A DNA stretch of 64,000 nt, from NCBI RefSeq assembly GCF_026965535.1, contig NZ_CP114039.1:4588001-4652000 (forward strand). Direction: 5' to 3'. The notes under the pieces are model-generated. The model did not search any database. It was not told the DNA's origin and saw nothing but the letters and a program-made list of their open reading frames with translations. This stretch comes from Corallococcus sp. NCRR (GTDB lineage: Bacteria > Myxococcota > Myxococcia > Myxococcales > Myxococcaceae). The first letter of the stretch is position 1. Each line of letters starts with the position of its first letter. Positions 9,798 through 19,400 of this stretch are shown piece after piece. The translations under genes and the position numbers were made by a program.

Positions 9798-10829
9798 ATG
9801 TCCATCTCCTCCCTGAACCGCGCGTCCTCCTTCCAGCCTTCCTCGAGCATCTCCCAGCTCAAGCCGGCGACCGCGCCGACTCAGGAGTTGGTGGGCTCCC
9901 AGGCGCAGCAGCCCCGCAACGACCTGCGCCGGATGTTCATGGCTGACTCCTTCGAGGCGGGCCCGAGCAAGCTGGGCGGTGCGGCTGGCGGGGACTTCCA
10001 GAAGCAGCTGTCGGAGGTCGTGGCCCAGCTCACGCAGCTGGTGAAGATGCTCCAGACGCAGTCGCCCGCCAGTGTGGGCCAGGGCGCCGAGGGTGCCGCG
10101 TCCGCGGTGGGCGGCGTGGGCGGTGCGGCTCCGGCGCAGCAGGCGGCCCCGGCGCCTTCGGCCTCCACCTTCGAGGCTCCGGCGGCTTCCGGCGCGGCTG
10201 CTCCGGCGCACCCCACGTACAACAGTGACGCGGGCCCCGGCTTCGGCCCTCCGTCCGCTGGCTCCACGGAGCCCGCGCCCGCGAACGCGCCGTGGCTCGC
10301 GAAGAACAACGTCGGGTCGCCCTACAACAGCAACATGCAGCTCATCGATGAGAGCCAGAAGGGCCAGTTCAAGTACACGAACACCTTCACCAACAAGACG
10401 AGCGAGCCGCAAACCATCACGCTGTGGAACAAGACGGGCGAGAACGGGAACCCGAACGACGGGCAGAACTTCGACAAGAGCACGCCCAAGACGTTCACGC
10501 TCCAGCCCGGCCAGTCGCAGGTGGTGGCGTTCGACAGCAACACCAGCGTGGCGTGGGCCGCGTCGAAGGACGGCACGGCGAAGCCCGGCGCGAACTCCGG
10601 TCAGACCTGGGGCGAGGCCACCTTCGCCAACTCCGGCACGGGCTGGAGCGGCTTCGACACGAGCCAGATCTCCCCCGCGGGCCACAACGGCAAGATGTCC
10701 ATCACCAACGAGGCGACCGGCAAGACCGTGACGGAGGCCAACGCCTGGCAGACGGAGAAGGACGACCCCGCGCTCCACGACGTGGGCGTCCCCGCCGGCC
10801 CGCTGAACCTGCGCACGGAGATCGGCTGA
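9798..10829 (+). CDS. Unrecognised protein with low-complexity N-terminus and thaumatin-like beta-rich C-terminus
   Basis: 343 residues from ATG 9798. Residues 1-60 are Ser/Gln-rich; ~60-90 include an amphipathic stretch (FQKQLSEVVAQLTQLVKMLQ); ~95-165 are Ala/Pro/Gly-rich linker. Residues ~175-330 are Thr/Asn/Gly-rich and beta-like (TNTFTNKTSEPQTITLWNK, then SGQTWGEATFANSGTGWSG and FDTSQISPAGHNGKMSI). The order SGQTW then FDTS loosely recalls thaumatin-like proteins but lacks their cysteines, so the link is weak. No signal peptide is visible, despite a composition like exported proteins. The gene stands alone and converges on the FAD oxidoreductase gene. Confidence 0.6.
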   Translation: MSISSLNRASSFQPSSSISQLKPATAPTQELVGSQAQQPRNDLRRMFMADSFEAGPSKLGGAAGGDFQKQLSEVVAQLTQLVKMLQTQSPASVGQGAEGAASAVGGVGGAAPAQQAAPAPSASTFEAPAASGAAAPAHPTYNSDAGPGFGPPSAGSTEPAPANAPWLAKNNVGSPYNSNMQLIDESQKGQFKYTNTFTNKTSEPQTITLWNKTGENGNPNDGQNFDKSTPKTFTLQPGQSQVVAFDSNTSVAWAASKDGTAKPGANSGQTWGEATFANSGTGWSGFDTSQISPAGHNGKMSITNEATGKTVTEANAWQTEKDDPALHDVGVPAGPLNLRTEIG

Positions 10830-10854
10830 AAGAGCCTGACCGGCCCGCGATGAG

Positions 10855-12216
10855 TCAAAGGCCGAGCGCCGCCTTGCACGTCTTCACATACAGGTCCCGG
10901 AAGAGGTTGTCCGGGTCCGTGCGCTGCTTCACGGCCTGGTACGTCTCGCGGTTCCAGATGCTCCAGAAGGTCTCCTCGTCGTAGTAGTTGTAGGAGATGA
11001 GCGTCTTGGTTCCGTTGTCGCGCTGGAGCTCGTCCTCCAGCTCCTTGTAGACGTTGCGGCCCGGTGGCTGCGGCATGCCGTACACGGCCAGGTCCAGGAA
11101 CAGCGGGTCCTTCATTCCAGACCACCACCGGGGCGTCAGCCATTCGTAGTCACGCGTCCGCCGGAAGGGCACGCACCAGACGGGGTAGTGCCGCATCTCG
11201 CGGTGGTACCAGTCCATGAACGCGGCCGTGCGTGAGAAGGGGATGAACACGTCCACGATGACCGGCGGGTCCTTCTTCGGCAGCAGCTGGGTGAAGCGGT
11301 TGGCGGTCCTCAGCACGCTGTCGGAATGGATGAGCCTGCCGAACAGCGCCCTCGCGAGGAGGTTCTGTGGCCGGGCATGCGTGACGCCCCGGTTGTAGCG
11401 GAAGAGATAGTCATACGTCGTGAGGTAGTCCTCGCTCCGGCGCGGGATGGTCTCGCAGTACGCGGTGAGCCATTCGTAGCGGTTCACGTACGGCGCCCGG
11501 TCCACGAAGTGTCCCACGCAGAGCACGTGCTTCGTGGGAGAGAAGATCTGCCCGTCCAGGTAGTCCGCGCCCGGGTCCTGGAAGTGGTGCCAGATGCCCT
11601 GCTGGAAGGACTCCAGGGTGGAGTGCGTCTCGTTCGTCACCCGCACGTAGGGCTCGCAGCGCGTGAGCTTGAAGCGCACCTGGGACAGGATGCCCAGCGT
11701 CCCGAACGAGCCGTGCATCATCTGGAAGAGGAGCGGCTCCAGCGCCGGTGAGCAGCGCAGCACGTCCCCCTTGGCGGTGATGACCTCGTACTCCAGGCAC
11801 GTGTCGTGGAAGCCGCCCTGGCGGAAGGACATGGACTCGATGGAGCACCCCGCGATGGCGCCCCCGAGCGTGATGGTCTTGTGCTCGGGGACGATGAACG
11901 GGATGAGCCCGTGCGGCAGCGTCGCTCGGACGACCTCGTCGAAGGTGACCGCGGGCTCGGCGGTGCAGGTCATCCCCACGGGGTCGATGTCGAGGATGGC
12001 GTCCAGGTCGCCCAGGTCCACCTTCTCGTCGCGGCGGCGCGCATCGAACCGCTTGGGGACGCTGTGGGGTGGGGACTTCTTCTTGAAGGACGCAGGGCCC
12101 TTGCCCTTGCGCTGCCGCAACTGCTGGCTGATGGCTTCGACCTTGGCTTCGTGAATCGCCTTGGCCCGTGAAGGGACCTCCACCCGGGGACCGCCAGTGA
12201 CTGACTCCGTGAGCAT
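10855..12216 (-). CDS. FAD-linked oxidoreductase (DHCR24/FAD oxidase-4 type)
   Basis: 453 residues. Residues ~60-190 form an FAD-binding PCMH-type domain (PHGLIPFIVPEHKTITLGGA, then SFGTLGILSQVRFKL), and the rest resembles the DHCR24/delta-24-sterol-reductase-like group of FAD oxidases. Such enzymes reduce or oxidise carbon-carbon bonds in sterol or lipid substrates; the real substrate here is not predictable. It lies 120 bp downstream of the desaturase gene on the same strand. A strong hairpin between the two (12291-12323) argues for partial or complete transcriptional separation. Membership of the lipid locus is therefore inference from proximity and chemistry. Confidence 0.75.
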   Translation of the reverse strand: MLTESVTGGPRVEVPSRAKAIHEAKVEAISQQLRQRKGKGPASFKKKSPPHSVPKRFDARRRDEKVDLGDLDAILDIDPVGMTCTAEPAVTFDEVVRATLPHGLIPFIVPEHKTITLGGAIAGCSIESMSFRQGGFHDTCLEYEVITAKGDVLRCSPALEPLLFQMMHGSFGTLGILSQVRFKLTRCEPYVRVTNETHSTLESFQQGIWHHFQDPGADYLDGQIFSPTKHVLCVGHFVDRAPYVNRYEWLTAYCETIPRRSEDYLTTYDYLFRYNRGVTHARPQNLLARALFGRLIHSDSVLRTANRFTQLLPKKDPPVIVDVFIPFSRTAAFMDWYHREMRHYPVWCVPFRRTRDYEWLTPRWWSGMKDPLFLDLAVYGMPQPPGRNVYKELEDELQRDNGTKTLISYNYYDEETFWSIWNRETYQAVKQRTDPDNLFRDLYVKTCKAALGL

Positions 12217-12290
12217 CCAGCTCCTCCGTTGGAGGAAGGGTGGGGATGCCGCGGCGCGTGGTGAGCCCTCACCTGTCGGAGCGGGGCCAA

Positions 12291-12323
12291 CCCGGACGCC
12301 CCCCCACCGGGCGGGCGTCCGGG
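12291..12323 (-). terminator. Hairpin after the desaturase gene
   Basis: Perfect 11-bp stem (CCCGGACGCCC / GGGCGTCCGGG) with an 11-nt loop, 13 bp beyond the desaturase stop. No T-run follows. It probably ends or attenuates the megasynthase-desaturase transcript before the FAD oxidoreductase gene. Confidence 0.5.
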
Positions 12324-12336
12324 CGAACGGGACAAC

Positions 12337-13410
12337 TCAGGTGGCTTCGAGCCGGCGGCGCAGCTCGGTGGTGCTCACCTCCGGTGTGCCGTCCCGGCCC
12401 ATCAGGGATTGGCCATCCTCGGAGTAGAGCGCTGGACGCAGGTACAACGTGCGCAGCGCGTGCAGGTGCGGGTAGACGATGGACGCCCGGGGGCTCAGCT
12501 CGCGCAGGTGCTTGCGCAGCAGGGGGGCGTACTTCGGGCTCTGCGCCGGGAAGATGTGGTGCTCCTGGTGGTAGCTGAAGTTGAAGTGCATCCAGTTCAT
12601 CAGCGGGTGGGTCTCCACGCTGGCGGTGTTCACGAAGGGGTTGTCCGTCTCCTCCGCCGCGGGCTGCATCCAGTGGTTGGTGGCGATGTAGATCATCAGC
12701 GTGACGTTCCCGATGAGCAGCGGGAGCACCAGCGCGTAGAACGCCGCGCGGGGCCCCAGGACCCACCCGAGCCCCACCCAGCCCGCGGTGACGAGCACCG
12801 TGAGCACGCGCTCCCGCGTCCGGTGCAGGTGCACGTGCTGGAACGCGGGCAGCCGGCAGTGATGCCAGAGGAAGGCCTGGCCCTGCGCGGTGAAGAAGAC
12901 GCTGAAGCTGATGAAGCTCAGCCAGTGTCCGGACCCGGGGGACATGGCGTGGAACAGCTTCGCGAACGCCTGGGTGTGCCAGTCCGTCCTGCGCGGGAGG
13001 ATGTCGGGGTCGCGCACGAGGACATTGGCGGCGCTGTGATGGGCCTGGACATGCCAGGCCCTCCAGTTGCCCGGCGTCACCAGGAAGGGCGCGAAGCCCA
13101 CCCAGCCCAGCAGGCTCTCCCACTTGCGGCCGTGGAACACCGAGTGGTGCAGGGCCTCGTGCGCGGCGAGCCCCACCGCGGTGACGAGCTGGCCCAGCAC
13201 GAAGGCGATGAGCAGACACGCCCAATGGGGCAGCGTCCACGTCCCGAGCACCCAGATGAGCGCCGCCTCCACGGGCACCAGGCACAGCGCGACGATGCCG
13301 CGCAGGGGTTGTCGTTCGAAGGCCTCCGGAGGCAGCACGCGGCGCAGCTCCGAGCGGAGCCGTTTGGCGTCATCCGGGGGCAGGGGAAGGGATGAAGAGA
13401 AGTCAGTCAT
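12337..13410 (-). CDS. Membrane fatty acid desaturase
   Basis: 357 residues. All three histidine boxes of the integral-membrane desaturase family are present: HEALHH at 84-89, HVQAHH at 120-125 and HQEHH at 281-285. They are separated by hydrophobic segments at ~38-60, 62-82, ~163-183 and ~203-245. The enzyme should insert a double bond into an acyl chain using a diiron centre, O2 and an electron donor, in the inner membrane. It begins 26 bp after the megasynthase stop on the same strand, so it is almost certainly co-transcribed and likely modifies the product. The ATG at 13410 is preferred over an in-frame TTG at 13440. Confidence 0.88.
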   Translation of the reverse strand: MTDFSSSLPLPPDDAKRLRSELRRVLPPEAFERQPLRGIVALCLVPVEAALIWVLGTWTLPHWACLLIAFVLGQLVTAVGLAAHEALHHSVFHGRKWESLLGWVGFAPFLVTPGNWRAWHVQAHHSAANVLVRDPDILPRRTDWHTQAFAKLFHAMSPGSGHWLSFISFSVFFTAQGQAFLWHHCRLPAFQHVHLHRTRERVLTVLVTAGWVGLGWVLGPRAAFYALVLPLLIGNVTLMIYIATNHWMQPAAEETDNPFVNTASVETHPLMNWMHFNFSYHQEHHIFPAQSPKYAPLLRKHLRELSPRASIVYPHLHALRTLYLRPALYSEDGQSLMGRDGTPEVSTTELRRRLEAT

Positions 13411-13436
13411 GGCGGTTGCCTGTGCGGGAAGGGGGT

Positions 13437-16400
13437 TCAAGCCATGGGGCGGGCGATGCCGCCTTCGATGAGCATCCGCAGGCGGCCTGCTTCGTCATGG
13501 GCCGCCACGGTGCCGCACTGGAGCAGGTCGCCCTCCACGCGAGGCGCGAGCGACTTCAGCGTGAGGCGGCGAGGAGCCCTGGCGTCATGCGCCACCAGGT
13601 CCCGGTCGAACGTGGCCCGCTGGACGCCCACGGGCGCGAACACGTCATTGGACACGCCCTCCACGTGCATCGCGCTCAGGCGCAGGGCCGCGTCCAGCAC
13701 GAGCGCCGGCACGCCGTGGCCCGCTTGCCGTGGCACCTCTGGCAGCCCGAGCTTCGCGAAGCGGGCGTCCTGCTCCAGGCGGATCTCCTCCAGGCAGTCG
13801 AACATCCTGCGCAGCTCGATGGGTGAGCCCGAGGCGCAGTGCGGGTCGTGCACGGACATGCCGTGGCCCGAGGCGTGGGCCGCCTCCAGCCGGGGTGGGG
13901 GCCGGGGCGGCTCCGCCGTCAGCGTGAAGCGGGCCTCGGCGTAGACGAGGTCTTTCTCCAGCACCACGCCGGAGGCATGGACGATGTCCCCCGTGAGCTT
14001 CACCTGCACGCTGTGCTGTCCCGGGGCATCGGTGAGGGGCGTGCACTCGGCGCGCAGGGACTGCTGGCCTCCGGGCTTCACGCGGATGAAGCGGGAGAAG
14101 CGCACGTCCTCGATGGTGACGGTGCGCAGCTCGGGGCGCGTGTCGTCCAGGGCCGCCTGGAACATCAGGTCCAGGGCCCAGGCGCCGGGCAGGGTGGGCG
14201 TGCCCCGGACGAGGTGGTCCTCCAGGCACGGGACGCTCGCCGCGTCGACCGTGAGGTCCCTTCGAGTGGGGCGCGGAGGGGTTGGGGCGAGCATCTCCAG
14301 GCCGTAGAAGCCTCGCTCGCTCTCGGTGAGCTGGACGTTGATGGGCTGGACGGGCTGTCCGTCCACCAACTGGAGGAAGAGCGCCTCGCCCTCATCCGCT
14401 CGAATGCCGCGCAGCCTGCGGCTGGCTCCGAGCACGCGGTACTCCGAACCGCGCGTCATGCCGATGCCGTCCCAGGCGAGCCAGCCCACGCTGCACCACT
14501 GCACGTCCTGGCGCGCGTCGCTGACCCAGGCGCAGAGCCGGTCCAGCGCCTCGTTCGCCGCGCCGTAGTCCGCCTGTCCGTCGTTGCCGATGTAGCTGAA
14601 CGCGGAGGTCAGGACATGGAAGGGCACGGGCGCCGGGAGGCGGCGAGCGCAGGCCTCGCGCAGGTTGCGCAGTCCCAGCAGCTTGGTGTCCAGCGTGCCG
14701 CGGAGCTCCGTGAGCCGGCGACGGTGGAGCTTCTTGGAGACCTGCGTGCCCGCGCCATGGACCACCAGGTCGAGCCGTCCGTGTTCGCGGAGCAGCTCCT
14801 CCACCACGCGGTCCACGTCCTCGGGACGCGTGACGTCCGCGGCGCGGTAGGTCATCTGGCCGGGAAGCCGCATGAGTCCATCGAGCGTGGCCCGCAGCTC
14901 ACGCACGGCCAGATGGCGCTCGAAGCGTGCACGCAGCGCGGGCATCCGCACCGAGCTGTCACGGGCGAGCTCGGATGCGTAGAACTCGCGCTCCACGGTG
15001 CCCAGTTCCTCGTCGCGCGCCTGGAGCACGCGCTCGGGAGCCTCGGCAGGGTCGCTGCGGCCCAGGAGGATGACCTTGCAGCCGTAGCGCTTGAGCAGCG
15101 CTCCGGCGAGGACGGCCGTCACGCCGCGTCCACCGCCCGTGAGCAGGACCACCGAGCGGGAGTCGAGCGTGACGGCGGGCCGTGCCGGAATGTCCGTGGG
15201 CTGGAGCAGCCGGACGCAGCGGACGGCTCCGTCGAAGCAGACCTCCACGGGCGAGGTGTCGTCACCAGTGCCCAGCTCGGACGCGACATGGTCGAGCGCC
15301 GCGCGGAGCGGAAGTGGGCCCGTGGCGATAGCACGGATGCCACGCGCCGGGACCTCGCGGCCCAGGGACTTGAGCAGGCCCGCGAAGAGGCCGGTGACCG
15401 GGTGCAGCGTCCGGCGAGCCCCAACGCCGCCGATGCACAGGCTCGCCAGCGTCACGGTGCCGGAGGACAGACCCTCATAGGCGCGGCGGGCGGACAGGAA
15501 GAGCAACTCCAGCGCCTCGTGGCGAAGGGCCGTGTCCGCGACGACTGCGGCCTCGCTCTCGGTCGAGGGCATCCGGCACACCGCGACGATGACCTGAGGC
15601 GCGAAGCCTGGCGCATCCAGGCCCGCCTCCGCGGTTTCCTCCCGTGTCAGGTCGACGCCGTGGATCCGCGCGCCCGCATCGGATGCCCCGGAATGAAGGA
15701 TGCGGAACTCAGGGCCGCAGACGTCGTGTGCCAGGACCGAAAGCTCACGGGCCACGGCCTCGTCTTGCGCGATGAACAGCACCCGCCGGCCGCGAAGTTG
15801 TGACGCTCCGGTCATCAGGGCCGGGCGCTCGACGAGCACTGGCGCGTGGTAGCGGATGGGCGCCGAGTGGTCGAAGCCGTCAGTGGCCTCCGGGATGGGA
15901 GCGGAGGTCGACGGCGAACGTCCCTCATCCAAGCGATCCGCACTCGCCCCTGTTTGCACGGCCCGGGTAGCCCTGGCGGAAGACTCGGGGTCGGAACGCG
16001 AGGGGAGCGCAGCCATTGCGCCTGATGCAAACGGAGCACCAGGCCCACGGACATCCAAGCTGCCCGCCGCCGGACCGGAGCGGCCCAAACCTGTCCGACT
16101 GTCGGACAAGTTCCCGCCGCTCGGCTGAAGGGGGAGTCCCTCCCGGCCGTGGCTCGCCAAACCTGTCCGACTGTCCGACAGGTTTCCGTGGCTCGGCTGA
16201 TGGGGGAGCCCGTCCCTGCCGATTGAGTTCGCCAAACCTGTCCGACTGTCCGACAGGTTTTCGCGGCCCGACCCAAGGAGGTGCCCCTCCTGGCTGGAGC
16301 TCGCCAAACCTGTCCGACTGTCCGACAGGTTCGTGCGGTTCGCCGCCGCCGGGGCGGCCCCTTCGTGGTCTCGATTCTCAGCACTGGAGACCCATGCCTT

Positions 16401-19400
16401 GTCCGAGGATGTGGCGAACGTCTCCGGGGCGCTGGGCCGCGAGCTGAGGCCTGGATGAAGCTGGAGCACCAGCCGGAGGCCGGTCGCGGCATCCGGATGA
16501 AAGCGCAGCGTGATGGCCTGCCCTTCAGCGGCGGCCCGCATCGCGCTCAACAGCTCTTGTGCTTCCCGGGCGGAGTGGGGCGGCAACGTGATGCCCGGCC
16601 CCAAGCCGGAGCCCGCTTCTTCGGACATCCGCAGATGGCACAGGGGCTTCAGGCCTCGCGCTTCAGCCTTCGCGGCCGTGGTCACCGCCAGCATCGCCAT
16701 GCCCTCTTCGGGCGTGGACGCAGCAGGGGCTTCCCCGGGCCTCTTCACATGCGCGCTGCCTACGAGCACCAACTCGAAGCCGCTGTCCAACAGGGCCCTC
16801 GATGCCCGCAGCGACGCGGCCAGCGTGCCGGCCCCCGCGTCCACCACGAAGTTCGGCCCCTTGGTGTCGAGCACCCCCGCCATCCGTCCCGGCGTGACGT
16901 TGGGCATCATCCCCTGGAGCGTGTAGGGGCCGGAGGGCCGCAGCGCGTTCACCGCCGCGTGGAGCCGGTCCACCAGCGGCAGGCGCCGCGTGGCGTCCGG
17001 TGCCCGCTGGATGTACTCGCGCAGCCTTCGCCTCGTGGAGTCCGCCATCACTCGCTGCGTGGCCTCCACGCCCCGGCGCGTCTTGCCCTCCAATCCCAGG
17101 ACGATGGCCGTCCCCGTCCGCAGCGAATCAAACGCCCCGAGCTTCTTCACCACATCGCTCGCGACGATGAGCCCCAGGTGCTGCGTGAGGTCCATGTCCT
17201 CGGTGATGTCCGGCAGCAGCCGCACGGACGCGGGCAGACGCATCCCCTTCGCGTCGAATCGCATCTCCGGGAACAGCCCCTCCGCGGCCACCACCACCAG
17301 CGCTTCGTTCGCAGCAGTCACGGCCCGGGCGTGTGTCGCCAACGGACCTCCCCGGTATTCCTCCAACACCAGGTGCGCGTTCGTGCCGCCAAAGCCGAAG
17401 CCGTTCGTGGCCGCCCGGCGCGGATGCTCCCCGTTCTCCGGCCATGGCTGCTCCCGCGTGCTCACCTCGAAGTCCGGCCCGAGCGCTCGCAGCCCCGCGC
17501 CTGGACGGTCGAAGTGGGACTGTGGCGGGAAGCTCCGGTGCTCCAGCGCCTTGCACAGCTTGATGACCGATGCCGCACCCGCGGCCCACCCGACGTGGCC
17601 AATCAACGCCTTCACGCTGGCGAGCTGGAGACCCTTGCGCTTGCCACTGAAGACGCGGCCAATCGACTGCAACTCCGTGGTGTCCCCGGCGGGCGTGGCC
17701 GTTCCGTGCGCCTCGATGTACTGGATGGACGCCGGTTCGACGCCCGCCGCCGCGTAGCACGCCTCCATCGCGGCCACCTGTCCGTCCGCTCGCGGGACGT
17801 TGGCGGAGCTGCTGCGTCCGTCGCTGGAGAGCCCCGCGCCACGGATGACCGCGTGGACCTTCAGCCCCGCGGAGACGGCATCCTCCAGGTGCATCAGGCC
17901 GACCACTCCCGCGCCCTCGCCGAAGATGACGCCATCCGCGCGCTCGTCGAACGGCCGGCTCCCCGTCGCGGAGAGCCCCTTGAACTGGGAGAACAGGCAG
18001 CTGTTGCCCGGGCCCGGAGAGAACACTCCGCCCGCGAGCACCAGATCGGCCTCGCGGCGTTCCAGCGCCTTCATCCCCAGCGCGATGGCGTAGAGCGAAG
18101 AGGCACAGGCCGCGTCCAGCAGCACCGTGGACACGCTCGGGCCCACCACGTCCGTCACCACCGTCTGGAGGGTGGGGTGCGGCGCCAGTTCAGCGGACTT
18201 TGCGGTGATGCCCAGGGCCTCTCGCATCAGCGCGGAGAGTTCCCGCGTTGTTTCTCCTCGCGCGCGCAGCAGGGCCTCTCCCGCCTCCACGCACAAGGCG
18301 TCGTCGTACTCGGGCGAACCGTCCGCGGTGGACCCGAGCAGACACTGGATGCGCCCGGACGCGCGCGGCGCGATGGACCGCAAGGACTCCATCGCCTGGC
18401 TGAGCGCGATGGCCAGCAACCGCTGCTCACGGCCATAGCGCTGGAAGCGCTCCGGCGTGACTCCCGGAGGCGCGACGAGGTCGCTGTCCAGCACCCGCCC
18501 GGTGAGCAGCGTGTACGTGCGGTCCGGAGTCACCGCCGGACCCACGAAGTCCACGACCTGATCCGGATGACTCACACCCGTGTCGACGATGCCGCTGATG
18601 CCCCGCTGGATGTTCCGCCAGTAGGTCTCCGGATCCTTCGCGCCGCCCGGAAGCATGCAGCCCAGCGACACCACCGCGATGGCCGGAGTCACCGGCGTCA
18701 CAGCCGCTGAGTGCTCGGGCAGCGAATGGTCCACGGACGTCAGCGCCACGGGCGTGTCCTTGGGGAGGATCCGCTGAACGATGCGCGTCAGCCGTCCCCC
18801 CGTGCCGCAGTCCACGAACCGCGCGCAGCCCGCGCCCACCAGCGTCTCCACCGCGCCCGGGAAGTCGAAGGGACGCACCAGGTGGGACGCGAGCGCCCCC
18901 GCCAGCTCCGACCCGCCACGTCCGTACACCCGCCGCTCGATGGGCGAATAAATGGGCCCCCGCGCTGGATGCACGGCCAGGTCCGCGAGGCTCGCGCGGA
19001 ACGCGGTGACCGCGGGCGCCAGGCTCGGGTGGTGGAACGGGTAGCGGCTGGAGATGAACGTGAAGCCCTTGCCCTGCCGCTCCAGGAACGCGCGCAACCG
19101 CTCCAGTTCCTCACGAGGCCCCGCGACCACCGTCTGCCGCGAATGATTGCGGCCCGCGATCTCCAGCGTCCTGGCCCCACTCTCCGCCACGGCCCGGACG
19201 GTTTCCGGCTCCGCCAGCGCGACCGCCGCGAGCGTGCCCAGGTCGTCCGGCACCGTCTGGAGCGCCCGGATGCGGCGGCACACCACCTCCGCGCCCGTGC
19301 GCAGGTCCATGGCTCCAGCCGCGGTCATCGCCGCGATCTCCCCGAAGCTGTGCCCCACGAACACATCCGGCCGCGTGCCCTGACGCTCCATCCACCGCGC

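Noticed and set aside
16087..16331. Possible CRISPR array
   Set aside because: Repeats are palindromic, regularly in frame with the megasynthase, the intervening segments resemble each other, and no cas gene is present.
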